From: Methylacidimicrobium cyclopophantes
GTDB lineage: Bacteria; Verrucomicrobiota; Verrucomicrobiia; Methylacidiphilales; Methylacidiphilaceae
Length of the DNA stretch: 51,029 bases
Reading direction: 5' to 3'
Assembly (NCBI RefSeq): GCF_902143385.2
Contig: NZ_CABFUZ020000097.1
Coordinates: 1 to 51,029, forward strand
The notes under the pieces are model-generated. The model was not told where the DNA came from. It searched no databases and saw only the letters and a program-made list of their open reading frames with translations. A program made the translations under genes and the position numbers. Positions within the stretch are counted from its first letter, which is position 1. Each line of letters starts with the position of its first letter. Of this stretch, positions 8,744 to 17,684 are shown one piece after another.

Positions 8744-10312
8744 TTAGGGAGAAGAGAACGGCATCACCGGAGACGTCCCGGGCCCGGAAGGCGAACTGGT
8801 TTGCAGCATGTCATGAAGCGGAAGGCCGGTGCGATCTGGATTCCCCGAGGCCAAGCCCGCCTGGACAAAGAGATTTACCAATTGGTAACGCGCATTCATC
8901 TCGTTCTGATGGAGCGCGAGCCTCGCTTGCTGATAGGTATTCAAGGCGACGAGCACATCGAGAAGTTGCGCCACCCCTCGCTCGAAGTCCTGCCGCTGCG
9001 CCGCGTAATAGAGCGCGGAAACTTCGACCTGTTCCCGATATTGGAGAACCTGCCCTACGGCGGCATTAAAGAGAGCAAAGGCGATTCGAAGATTTTGATC
9101 CGCGGTACGCTTCAAATTCTCCACCTGAAGCTCGGCGGAATGGACGAGCGCTCGCTGCTGGCGGACATATCCCACGTAAAGGCCGCCGGTAAAAAGCGGC
9201 ATCGTCGTCACGATATTCGTGTTCCAGACTACGGGAGAAACAGGCTGATGGCTCAGGAAGTACGTGCCGGTCAACGCAGTGCGAGGGCCGAACTCGCCAA
9301 TGGCCACCGCCAACGTCGCTTTCTGGGAACGCAAAAGCTGCACCTGGGCAAGAATGTCCGGGCGGGTCCCCACGTGCACCAAGTATTCTTCCAAGGATTG
9401 GGATCCAGGGAAAGCTTGGCTCTCCTTCAAATCGATCTTCTCCGTGCCGATGCCCAAATAGTAATTGAGCACCGCTTTGTACTGGTTCCTCAGCCCGACA
9501 TAGTTTTCCCGCGAGGCGACCGATGCCGCGAGATTTGCCTGTCCTTGAAAGACGTCGGCCGGACGAGAACGACCAACTTTCCATCGGTACTGAAGCTCGT
9601 TCACGAGCCCCCGGAGGGCGGCAATCTGATCTTCCAGGATGATCACGCTGCCTTCATAATTCAGTTCCTGATAGAAGGCTTGGGCGACATTCAAATAGAG
9701 GTTCTGGTAGTCCCACTGCATCGAGTAGGTCTGCGCTGCGGCGGTCGCCCGCGCCGCCGCGACTCGGTTTTGTTGCCGCAAGCTATCGAAAAGAAGCCAG
9801 GTCGAGTTGATCGAGTTGAAGGAGAAGTAGCCCTGGGAAGCTCCCACCGCCACTCCGCCCACGGTGGGAATCACTCCGGTCGTGTTTTGGAAGCTCTGCA
9901 TGTTCTCCCAGGAAAATTGCGGAGCGAATGCCGACTGCGTCTGCGCTACCACCGCCTGCTGCGCGCGCACGGTCTGATAATCAATCTTCAACTGATCCCA
10001 ACGGATCGCCGCCAGCCGATAGCACTCAGCCAAGTCGATTGCTATTGGATCGGACCGTTTTCCGGCGATCGGGGAAACGGCTTCCAGCATCGTTTCCAGA
10101 GAAGGGAGATTGGAAACGGCGGGACGACTCGGGGCCGGCAGAGCCTGAGCCGGCAGGGCCCGTGCGGGCCAACCCGGCCGCCCCGTTCCCACCGCCTCCT
10201 CCTTCTGAGCCGTGACTCGGCACGGAAAAAGGGCCGGCAAACAAAACGCTCCGGCGGCGAGAATCGCCAATGATCGCTCCGACCCTTTGCGTCTCCTGAG
10301 CTCCTCTTTCAT
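8744..10312 (-). CDS. TolC-family outer-membrane efflux protein, second copy
   Basis: About 522 residues. I chose ATG at 10312 over a GTG at 10345 because it has a good GGAAGG ribosome site and starts directly before a signal peptide (MKEELRRRK, hydrophobic core, TA-QKEE). The body has the internal repeat of TolC-type channels: two long helical segments with alternating LQVENLKRTADQN and FQGQANLAASVASRE stretches. This protein should form a trimeric outer-membrane duct and periplasmic tunnel. It is a close paralog of the gene immediately upstream; from about residue 55 onward most positions are identical, while signal peptides and tails differ. It is probably co-transcribed with it, 39 bases apart. 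Confidence 0.92.
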   Translation of the reverse strand: MKEELRRRKGSERSLAILAAGAFCLPALFPCRVTAQKEEAVGTGRPGWPARALPAQALPAPSRPAVSNLPSLETMLEAVSPIAGKRSDPIAIDLAECYRLAAIRWDQLKIDYQTVRAQQAVVAQTQSAFAPQFSWENMQSFQNTTGVIPTVGGVAVGASQGYFSFNSINSTWLLFDSLRQQNRVAAARATAAAQTYSMQWDYQNLYLNVAQAFYQELNYEGSVIILEDQIAALRGLVNELQYRWKVGRSRPADVFQGQANLAASVASRENYVGLRNQYKAVLNYYLGIGTEKIDLKESQAFPGSQSLEEYLVHVGTRPDILAQVQLLRSQKATLAVAIGEFGPRTALTGTYFLSHQPVSPVVWNTNIVTTMPLFTGGLYVGYVRQQRALVHSAELQVENLKRTADQNLRIAFALFNAAVGQVLQYREQVEVSALYYAAQRQDFERGVAQLLDVLVALNTYQQARLALHQNEMNARYQLVNLFVQAGLASGNPDRTGLPLHDMLQTSSPSGPGTSPVMPFSSP

Positions 10313-10351
10313 AAAACGGACCTTCCCGCGCCGACTGTCGTTCACCGACCG

Positions 10352-11920
10352 CTACGGAATCGAAGCCTTCAACACCGGCGGGCTATTCGGACCCACCGGC
10401 GGTCCGGTGCGAAGGACATTCTGCAAAGGGAGGCCGGTGGCATCGATATTGGTCGGCGTCAGGCCCGCTTGGACGAAGAGATTCACCAACTGGTAGCGAG
10501 CATTCATCTCGGTCTGATGCAAAGCAAGCCTCGCCTGCTGATAGGTGTTCAAAGCCACCAAAACGTCGAGGAGTTGGGCGACGCCACGCTGAAAGTCGTC
10601 CCGCTGCGCCGCATAATAGAGAGCCGAGACTTCGACCTGCTCGCGATACTGGAGTACCTGCTCGACCGCGGCATTGAAGAGAGCAAAAGCAATCCGAAGG
10701 TTCTGGTCGGCCGTGCGCTTCAAATTCTCCACCTGGAGTTCCGCGACATGGACGAGTGCCCGCTCCTCTCGAACGGTCGAGGTGAGGAGGCCGCCGGTAA
10801 AGAGCGGCATCGTCGCCACGATGTTGACGGTCCAAACGACCGGAGAGTCCGGCTGGTGGCTCAAAAAGTAACTTCCCGCCACTCCGGCACGCGGGCCGAA
10901 ATTTCCAATGGCGACCGCCAGCTGAGCCTTCTGCGCACGCAAGAGCTGCAGTTGGGCGAGGACATCGGGCCGGCTCCCTACATGCACCAAATACTCTTCC
11001 AGGCTCTGTGAGCTGGGGAAAGGCTGCGTCTCTTTGAGGTTGACCTTCTCCGGACCGATTCCCAAGTAGTAGTTGAGCGTCGCCTTATACTGATTCATGA
11101 GCCCGACGTATCCCTCTCTCTGGGCGACCGCCGCAGCCAGGTTTGCTTGCCCCTGGAAAACGTCCGCGGGACGAGACCGCCCGATCTTGAGCCGATACTC
11201 AAGCTCGGTTACGAGTCCTTGCAGAGCGGCAATCTGATCCTCCAGAATCGAGACGCTCCCCTCATAGTTCAACTCTTGATAGAACGCCTGGGCGACATTG
11301 AGGTAGAGCATCTGGTAATCCCGCTGCAACGTGTAAGACTGCGCCGCAGCGTCCGCTCGAGCTGCGGCGACGCGGTTTTGTTGTCTCAAGCTGTCGAAGA
11401 GCAGCCAGGTAGTGTTGATGGAATTAAAAGAGAAATACCCCTGGGATGTTCCCACAGCCACCCCGCTGACGGTGGGAATGACCCCAGTCGTATTCTGGAA
11501 GCTCTGCATGTTCTCCCAAGAAAACTGCGGGAAGAACGCCGACAAGGTCTGCGTCACCACCGCCTGCTGAGCTCGTAGGGTCTGATAGTCGATCTTCAAC
11601 TGATCCCAACGGATCGCCGCCATCTGATAGCAGGCGGCTAGATCGAGTGCCTTCGGGTCGGACCGCTTCCCGGCGATCGGCGAGACGGCTTGCAGAAGCG
11701 CCTCGAGAGGAGGAGCATTGCCAGGAGCGGGACGTCCTTGCACCGGCTGCTCATAGGCCGGCAGCGCCCTGACCGGCCGAGTCGCCTGCGCTTTATCCGC
11801 CTCCAATTCGAGTCGAGCGAGAGCCGACCGGAACGGGAGACTGAAAAGAAGGACTACTCCCACACCCGCAGCGGTCAATCGCCGCGTCGGCCTGCTCTGC
11901 CTCGCCCTCGTTTGCTTCAC
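10352..11920 (-). CDS. TolC-family outer-membrane efflux protein, first copy
   Basis: About 522 residues from a GTG at 11920, which has GGGAG upstream and gives a signal peptide with a basic head (VKQTRARQSRPTRR) and hydrophobic core. A TTG at 11953 is an alternative start. Domains match its downstream paralog: a helical duct of duplicated coiled segments and short strands, with motifs such as WENMQSFQNTTGV and GIGPEKVNLKET shared almost unchanged. It leads the efflux cluster. A perfect 7-bp inverted repeat lies about 57 bases upstream and could be an operator. Two near-identical outer-membrane channels for two inner-membrane pumps suggests a duplicated export system or dosage. Confidence 0.92.
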   Translation of the reverse strand: MKQTRARQSRPTRRLTAAGVGVVLLFSLPFRSALARLELEADKAQATRPVRALPAYEQPVQGRPAPGNAPPLEALLQAVSPIAGKRSDPKALDLAACYQMAAIRWDQLKIDYQTLRAQQAVVTQTLSAFFPQFSWENMQSFQNTTGVIPTVSGVAVGTSQGYFSFNSINTTWLLFDSLRQQNRVAAARADAAAQSYTLQRDYQMLYLNVAQAFYQELNYEGSVSILEDQIAALQGLVTELEYRLKIGRSRPADVFQGQANLAAAVAQREGYVGLMNQYKATLNYYLGIGPEKVNLKETQPFPSSQSLEEYLVHVGSRPDVLAQLQLLRAQKAQLAVAIGNFGPRAGVAGSYFLSHQPDSPVVWTVNIVATMPLFTGGLLTSTVREERALVHVAELQVENLKRTADQNLRIAFALFNAAVEQVLQYREQVEVSALYYAAQRDDFQRGVAQLLDVLVALNTYQQARLALHQTEMNARYQLVNLFVQAGLTPTNIDATGLPLQNVLRTGPPVGPNSPPVLKASIP

Positions 11921-12230
11921 AACACCCAATCGCTCCCAAGAGGCTCTTACCAAGCTTAGCGCTTCCTCCCGAAGAGCCGGTTACCGATATAACCGGGTGG
12001 CGCGAAAAATGTCTCGCTTCCGCTAGCGCCATTCTCCCGATTCGCGAGAGCGTGTCAACGGACAGCGGCGCTGAAACGGATCGGCGTCCACGATCCTTCT
12101 CGGCTTCGGAAGGCCAGCCGGTCCAAGCACTCCCTCTTTGACGGGCGGACCCTTGGATCGGATCGCAGCCGCCTTCCCCGCAATTCGTATCCGCCACGCC
12201 GGATAGGGCGTGCATGCGGGGCGAACGGCG
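11921..12230. other. 310-bp intergenic stretch between tolC and purC
   Basis: No convincing gene. Open frames on the minus strand here have no recognisable content. Both flanking genes are read on the minus strand, so the stretch holds the 3' end of the purC transcript and the promoter of the efflux cluster. The clearest structure is the inverted repeat listed separately. Confidence 0.4.
11977..11996. promoter_or_regulatory. Perfect 7-bp inverted repeat upstream of the first tolC
   Basis: CCGGTTA and TAACCGG flank a 6-base spacer (CCGATA). The 20-bp size and symmetry suit a dimeric repressor site such as a TetR or MarR operator. It lies about 57-76 bases upstream of the chosen tolC start, where an operator or promoter would be expected. 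A short RNA hairpin is the alternative. No regulator gene of those families is in the window. Confidence 0.35.
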
Positions 12231-13109
12231 CTATACCTGCTCTCCAAGCTCCGGGAAGAGCCGCTGCAACGCCTCCCGATACTTCGCTTGCGTTTTTGCC
12301 ACGATCTCCTCGGGCAAAGGAGGTGCAGGCGGCTGTTTATTCCAGGGAAGCGCTTCGAGGTAGTCCCGCACGAACTGCTTGTCGAAACTGGGACAGGGTC
12401 CTCCAGGATGATATTCCGACAGCGGCCAAAGCCGCGAGCTATCCGGGGTCAGAACCTCGTCGATCAACAGGAGCTCCTCTCCTTGCATTCCAAACTCGAA
12501 CTTCGTGTCCGCGACGAGGATCCCCCTCTCCAGCGCGTATCGCCTCCCCGCTTCATAAAGCTCCAAGGAGAGCGAAGAGACTCGCGCATGCAAGGCCGTT
12601 CCCAACAACTCCTCCGCCTCCGATGCGCTCAGCGGCAGATCATGCCCGACTTGGGCTTTGGTCGTCGGAGTGAAAATCGGTTCCGGCAAGGAATCCCCTT
12701 CCCGCAAGCCAGCGGGAAGAGAGATCCCCGCCACGGTCCGGCTCCGGCGATACTCCTTCCAAGCGGAGCCCGCGAGATACCCGCGCACCACGCACTCGAT
12801 CGGCAACGGTCGACACGGCCGGGCTCGGGTCAGCCGTCCGGCCCACTCCGGAAAAGGAATCTCCGCCGGGAGGTCGTAGCTCAAGGCATGGTTGGGGCAG
12901 AGGGAGGCCAGAAGGGAAAACCAGCCTCGGCTGATCTGCGTGAGAATTTTCCCTTTGCCCGGAATCGGGGTAGGCAAGATGCAATCGAAGGCCGAAATCC
13001 GATCGGAGGCGACCAGCCAAAGCTCATCGCGCCAGGCGTAAAGATCGCGCACCTTTCCCTGGTGAACCAGCCGGAGACCGAAATGGGCCAGCTCCTTTTG
13101 CGTCCTCAC
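12231..13109 (-). CDS. purC: Phosphoribosylaminoimidazole-succinocarboxamide synthase
   Basis: 292 residues, the longer bacterial/eukaryotic-type SAICAR synthetase. It joins CAIR and aspartate with ATP in purine synthesis (cytoplasm). Recognisable motifs are GKVRDLYAW near the start, VASDRISAFDCILPTPIPGKG (nucleotide site), RPLPIECVVRGYLAGSAWKEY, and ILVADTKFEFG with LIDEVLTPDSSR toward the C-terminus. It is a single gene with no other purine genes beside it, divergent from the GH-GT module with about 160 bases between the starts. Confidence 0.97.
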   Translation of the reverse strand: MRTQKELAHFGLRLVHQGKVRDLYAWRDELWLVASDRISAFDCILPTPIPGKGKILTQISRGWFSLLASLCPNHALSYDLPAEIPFPEWAGRLTRARPCRPLPIECVVRGYLAGSAWKEYRRSRTVAGISLPAGLREGDSLPEPIFTPTTKAQVGHDLPLSASEAEELLGTALHARVSSLSLELYEAGRRYALERGILVADTKFEFGMQGEELLLIDEVLTPDSSRLWPLSEYHPGGPCPSFDKQFVRDYLEALPWNKQPPAPPLPEEIVAKTQAKYREALQRLFPELGEQV

Positions 13110-13268
13110 CGTCTCTGTCTACTCCCTCCGCTTCCGTTCCGTAAAGCCTGCAACTCTCTGCCAGTTCGGCGGGCAGCCGCCTTGCCAACCTTCCCAAGGA
13201 ATCGCTAGGATTCTCTCCGAGAGCCGCTTAGCGGCGCAGCGCCATGCCGGGTGCTGCTCCTATCGTGT

Positions 13269-15821
13269 ATGGGCATCGCCCGCGTCCAAGTTCGCGCGAA
13301 GTTTTTCTTCGAAGAGGAGCGGAAGTTTCCTATTCAAGGAGTAAGCTACGGACCGTTTGCTCCTCGTTCGACCGACGGAGCCCCGTTTCCTGAGCCCGCG
13401 ACCATTCGCAGCGACTTCTCGCAAATGAAGGAGTGCGGCTGCAACGTTCTCCGCGTTTATCACATTCCTCCCCTCGATCTGCTCGATTCGGCGCTCGATC
13501 ACGGACTGCGGGTTCTCATCACGATCCCATGGGTCGAGCGCACGCTCTTTTGGAAGGATCCCGCGATTCTTCGGAGGATCGAGGAACATGTCCGACAATC
13601 TGTCCGGGCAAGCGCGGGTCATCCGGCGATTTTCGCCTACTTGGTAGATAACGAGATCCCTCCGGATCTCGTTCGCTGGGCCGGGATCCGGAGGATCGAG
13701 CGCCACATCGATTCGCTGATCCGCTTGGTACGGGAAGAAGATCGGGAAGCGCTGGTAAGCTACGCAAATTATCCGCCGACCGAATACCTCCGTCCCTCGT
13801 CGGTCGATTTCGTCAGCTTCAACGTATATCTTCACCGACCGGAAGAGTTGCGCGCCTATTTGGCGCGCTTGCAAAACCTCTCCGGTGAGAAGCCTCTGCT
13901 GATATCCGAGTTTGGCATGGATACTCGCCGCCATTCGGAAATCGAGCAAGCCGACCTGCTCGCGGGCCATATCGAAGCGGTTTTTCAGAGCGGCGGAGCC
14001 GGCACGATCCTTTTCTCATGGACCGATGAATGGTTCACGGGCGGATCCGAAATCTCTGATTGGGCATTCGGACTGGTGAGGAAAGATCGCACTCCGAAAG
14101 AAAGCTTCCATCGGGTAAAATCTCTCTTCCGCTCTTGGAACGATCCGCTCTTCCGCCGCTTCCCCCTTCGACAGCTGCCAAAGATCTCCGTCATCGTCTG
14201 CAATTTCAACGGCGGCCGCTTCCTGGGAGACTGCATCCGCTCTCTCCAGCAACTCCAATATCCCGATTTCGAAATCATCGTGGTCGATGACGGTTCGACG
14301 GACGGCTCGCGCAAGCTCCTCGAAACCTTTGAAGGAATCCGAGTGATCCATCAGGAGAACGGGGGCTTGTCGGTCGCGCGAAACCGAGGAATCGCCGCTG
14401 CGGAAGGAGAGGTTCTTGCGTTCACCGATGCCGATTGCGTAGTCGACGAGGATTGGCTCTATTTTCTGGCGAGCGCTTTTCAGTCTGGCGATCTCGCTGG
14501 CGTGGGAGGACCGAACATCGCTCCCCCTCCGGCTACCGCAGTCGAAGCCGTCATTGCGGCGGCTCCCGGTTCCCCGTCTCATGTCCTGCTCACGGATCGG
14601 TTAGCGGAACACCTTCCCGGATGCAACATGGCCTTTCGGCGTACCGCCCTGGAGAAGATCGGAGGGTTTGTTCCGGAATTTCGGGTTGCCGGGGACGACG
14701 TCGATCTCTGTTGGAGGCTTCTCGATCAGGGTTTCGCTCTCGGCTTTTCGCCCGGCGCCCTGGTTTGGCACCGCCGGCGTTCAACCGTTTCGGCTTACCT
14801 CCGACAGCAAGCCGGCTATGGGAAGGCCGAAGGCCTGCTGCGCTTCCGCCACCCGTCGCGTTTCCGGTCGAGCGAGACAGCCTTCTGGAGAGGTCGAATC
14901 TATCCTTCGCCCGCTCCCCGCATTCCGATTCTCGAGCCCATCGTTTACCGCGGCGCTTTTGCCAGCGGCCTTTTCCAATATCTCTACGCTCGCCCTGCGC
15001 CTTCCTGGTTCTGGGTCGTCACCAGCATGGAATGGTTCGCGCTCGCTCTCCTATCCCTTGCGCTGAGCTTCCGCTGGCCCTGGTTTCTCGCTCCGACGCT
15101 CCTACTCGTTTTGGCTGGCATCATTCCGGCGGCACTCTACGGATTCCAGAGCCGACTCTCTCCGCGATTCGCAACGGGAACCAATCGATTCCTCCTGTCG
15201 GCCTTGGCGCTTTTACAACCGCTGGTTCGAAGCCTTCTCCGACGGCTTACCTGGCTGCGCGGCAAGCCCGCACCGACCACCCCGGAACCGTTGCCGGAAA
15301 TTGCTCGGCTGGAGGGAGCGCTCTTGCAGGAGGGAGTGGCCCTTTGGAGCGAATCGGGCATCGAACGCATCGGCCTCCTGGACAGGATTCAGTCGGTGTT
15401 GGAGGAGGATCGCTATTTTTCCGTCGTAGACGACGGCTGGAGCGATTGGGACATCCAAGTCTTTGCCGGACCATGGTGGCAAGTCCGCCTCCGCACCTTG
15501 ACCGAGGTCTATCCTCAAGGCGCAAGGCTGCTGCGAGTGGCTATTCTGCTCAAGCCGAGCCCTCTCTCCGCGCTTGCCTTGGTAGGCGGCGGCTTCTCGA
15601 TCGCCGCGGCCTTCGTCGCCTTTGGTCGACCCGCCCTGCCTCTCCTCGCAGGCGGCATTCTGACCTTGCTTCTCTGGCTCCGAGAGGGGCTTCGTCTTCG
15701 CCGCTGCCTTGCCACCCTGATAGGCAGGGCGGGTCAGCGACTCGGTCTGATACCGGTTTCCTGGCATCCTTTCGGCTCGCGTCCCGGCCCGCGCTTCGAC
15801 CCGCCGCAAGAGGAGCGATAA
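13269..15821 (+). CDS. Bifunctional clan GH-A glycoside hydrolase fused to a GT2 glycosyltransferase, membrane-bound
   Basis: About 850 residues from ATG 13269; a GTG at 13251 is possible and neither has a clear ribosome site. Residues about 20-285 form a GH2/GH5-like barrel: IQGVSYGPFAP, CNVLRVYHIPP, then VDNEIP with the acid/base Glu at about 129 and ISEFGMD with the nucleophile Glu at about 214. Residues 305-545 are a GT2 domain with VDDGSTDGS, TDADCVVDE, and GDDVDLCWRL followed by RQQAGYGKAEG. The C-terminal third has hydrophobic segments near 585-660 and 760-795. The protein probably polymerises a sugar at the inner membrane while the hydrolase trims or transfers the chain. The ABC exporter starting 6 bases later is the likely export partner. 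The glycan is unknown; beta-glucan is a guess by analogy with NdvB. Confidence 0.85.
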   Translation: MGIARVQVRAKFFFEEERKFPIQGVSYGPFAPRSTDGAPFPEPATIRSDFSQMKECGCNVLRVYHIPPLDLLDSALDHGLRVLITIPWVERTLFWKDPAILRRIEEHVRQSVRASAGHPAIFAYLVDNEIPPDLVRWAGIRRIERHIDSLIRLVREEDREALVSYANYPPTEYLRPSSVDFVSFNVYLHRPEELRAYLARLQNLSGEKPLLISEFGMDTRRHSEIEQADLLAGHIEAVFQSGGAGTILFSWTDEWFTGGSEISDWAFGLVRKDRTPKESFHRVKSLFRSWNDPLFRRFPLRQLPKISVIVCNFNGGRFLGDCIRSLQQLQYPDFEIIVVDDGSTDGSRKLLETFEGIRVIHQENGGLSVARNRGIAAAEGEVLAFTDADCVVDEDWLYFLASAFQSGDLAGVGGPNIAPPPATAVEAVIAAAPGSPSHVLLTDRLAEHLPGCNMAFRRTALEKIGGFVPEFRVAGDDVDLCWRLLDQGFALGFSPGALVWHRRRSTVSAYLRQQAGYGKAEGLLRFRHPSRFRSSETAFWRGRIYPSPAPRIPILEPIVYRGAFASGLFQYLYARPAPSWFWVVTSMEWFALALLSLALSFRWPWFLAPTLLLVLAGIIPAALYGFQSRLSPRFATGTNRFLLSALALLQPLVRSLLRRLTWLRGKPAPTTPEPLPEIARLEGALLQEGVALWSESGIERIGLLDRIQSVLEEDRYFSVVDDGWSDWDIQVFAGPWWQVRLRTLTEVYPQGARLLRVAILLKPSPLSALALVGGGFSIAAAFVAFGRPALPLLAGGILTLLLWLREGLRLRRCLATLIGRAGQRLGLIPVSWHPFGSRPGPRFDPPQEER

Positions 15822-15826
15822 TTCTC

Positions 15827-17674
15827 ATGTCGCGAAAAGCGAAAATCGGGGATGCCGCAGCGAACCGCCGAACCCGACTCGGCGATCCGCTCGGAACTCG
15901 AAACTCCCCGTGGACCGTCTATCGGGACGCCCTTCGCTTCTTTTCCGAGGTCTCCGGCGCGGCGCTCTTTGCTTCTCTTCTGCTTCTGCTCACCGTGGCG
16001 GCGAGTCTTCTGCGCCCTTGGCCAGTGCAATGGCTGATCGACAACGTGCTGCTTTCGCCCCACGCTCCTCTTCGCTTCCTCGGCAAGCCGCTCTCCCTCT
16101 CCGAAGCCGCCTTCGGCGCCGCCTCGGCCCTGGTTGGATTTTCCCTTCTCCACGGAGGCCTCAACCTCTGGGCCAATTCCCTGCTCTATCGGATCGGGCT
16201 GCGCGCTCTAGTCTCGCTCCGCACCGAGCTCTTCGACTGCTTGCAAAACCTTCCTCTCTCCTATCATCGAGGCCATCTGACCGCGGACTCGTCCTATCGA
16301 GTCGCATACGACGCACAAGCGATCCAAACGGTTCTTCAGAAAGGACTCGGTTCGGTTCTCGGATCGAGCGCCACCTTGATCGGGGCTGCTGTCGTTCTTT
16401 TTCGGATGAATCCGCTTTTGGCGGCCTGCTCCCTCGGCATCCTTCCCTTCCTCTGGATCGTCATCATCCATTTCGCAGGCCGGATCCGCAAGGAGAGCGG
16501 AGAAGTCCAAGAGAAGGAAAGTCTTCTTCTCGCTCAGGTCTCGGAAGGTTTGAGCAACGTGCAACTGCTTCAGGCTTACGGGCGGGAGGAGGAGTCGCTC
16601 TCTTCCTTCCGTCGGCACGCCGAGAAGAGCGGGCAGGCCAATCTCCGATTCCTTTGGACCAACAGCCTGTCGGCCTTGGCCGCGACGGCCATTACCGCCC
16701 TTGGGTCCGCTCTCGTCCTCTTCGTCGGCGCCCAACAAGCCGCCGTCGGTCGCCTGACCGTAGGTGAGTTGTGGATTTTCCTGAGTTATCTGGCATTGCT
16801 CTACCACCCTCTGGAACAACTCTCTTATACGGCATGGGCGCTGGAGGACGCGGCGGCTCGGCTTGGCCGCGTCTTCGAAGTCTTGCGAGTCGCAGACGCA
16901 ATCCCGGATCCGCCAGGCGCAAAACTCTTCCCGCGCACCCGAGGGGAAATCTCCTTCGACCACGTTTCCTTCTTCTACGATGCGCGGCGACCGATTCTCC
17001 GGAACCTCTCCTTACACGTCGCTCCGGGGCAGCGGATCGCAATCGTCGGTCCGACCGGAAGCGGAAAAAGCACTTTCCTTTCCCTGCTTCCTCGATTTTT
17101 CGAACCATCGGATGGCGCTATCCGAATCGACGGCATCGACATTCGTACGGTAACGAAGCGCTCGCTGCGCGAGCAGATGGCGATCGTTCTCCAGGACACG
17201 ATGATTTTTCAAGGGACCGTTCTGGAGAACATCGCGTTGGGACGCGCTTCCGCTTCCTTTCCGGAAATCGAGAAAGCGGCGCAAGCGGCGCGGGCGGATG
17301 AATTCATCGAGCGGCTCCCGCAAAAATATGAGACTCGGATCGGAGAGCACGGACTGACCCTGAGCGGCGGGCAGCGGCAGAGGATCGGGATTGCCCGGGC
17401 CTTCTTGCGACAAGCCCCGATTCTTTTGCTCGACGAGCCGACAGGATCTCTCGATCCGGCGGTCGAGGCCGACATCATCCAGAGCTTGCGCCTGCTCTTT
17501 TCCCGCCGGACGACCTTACTAGTCACCCATCGGCTTCATCTCGCCTGCGAAATGGATTGGATCTACGTCCTGAACGAAGGTCGCTTTGCCGAATCGGGCC
17601 GACATCGCGACCTCCTCGCTCAGCACGGCCTCTATCGTCGGCTTTGGGAAGCGCAGAATAGCGGAGGAACCTAG
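15827..17674 (+). CDS. ABC exporter, fused permease and ATPase (MsbA/NdvA-like)
   Basis: 615 residues. ATG 15827 has AGGAG upstream overlapping the end of the previous gene. Residues about 40-325 hold the six-helix exporter membrane domain. The ATPase domain follows: Walker A GPTGSGKST (408-416), Q-loop near 456, signature LSGGQRQR (512-519), Walker B ILLLDEP (532-538) with catalytic Glu537, and switch His568. All catalytic residues are present. The protein works as a homodimer in the inner membrane. Its coupling to the GH-GT2 gene suggests export of that enzyme's glycan or a lipid-linked form, as NdvA exports cyclic glucan. A lipid flippase role like MsbA is the alternative. Confidence 0.93.
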   Translation: MSRKAKIGDAAANRRTRLGDPLGTRNSPWTVYRDALRFFSEVSGAALFASLLLLLTVAASLLRPWPVQWLIDNVLLSPHAPLRFLGKPLSLSEAAFGAASALVGFSLLHGGLNLWANSLLYRIGLRALVSLRTELFDCLQNLPLSYHRGHLTADSSYRVAYDAQAIQTVLQKGLGSVLGSSATLIGAAVVLFRMNPLLAACSLGILPFLWIVIIHFAGRIRKESGEVQEKESLLLAQVSEGLSNVQLLQAYGREEESLSSFRRHAEKSGQANLRFLWTNSLSALAATAITALGSALVLFVGAQQAAVGRLTVGELWIFLSYLALLYHPLEQLSYTAWALEDAAARLGRVFEVLRVADAIPDPPGAKLFPRTRGEISFDHVSFFYDARRPILRNLSLHVAPGQRIAIVGPTGSGKSTFLSLLPRFFEPSDGAIRIDGIDIRTVTKRSLREQMAIVLQDTMIFQGTVLENIALGRASASFPEIEKAAQAARADEFIERLPQKYETRIGEHGLTLSGGQRQRIGIARAFLRQAPILLLDEPTGSLDPAVEADIIQSLRLLFSRRTTLLVTHRLHLACEMDWIYVLNEGRFAESGRHRDLLAQHGLYRRLWEAQNSGGT

Positions 17675-17684
17675 TCGTAGCCGA

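Noticed and set aside
8726-10273. 515-codon plus-strand frame antisense to the second tolC
   Set aside because: It mirrors a strongly supported TolC gene; its composition (Arg/His/Gly-rich) is that of an antisense shadow.
14435-15826. A long plus-strand opening in front of the ABC exporter, making it appear more than 1000 residues long
   Set aside because: It lies out of frame inside the GH-GT2 gene and its translation is Arg/Ser-rich with no domain. The exporter has its own ATG with AGGAG at 15827.
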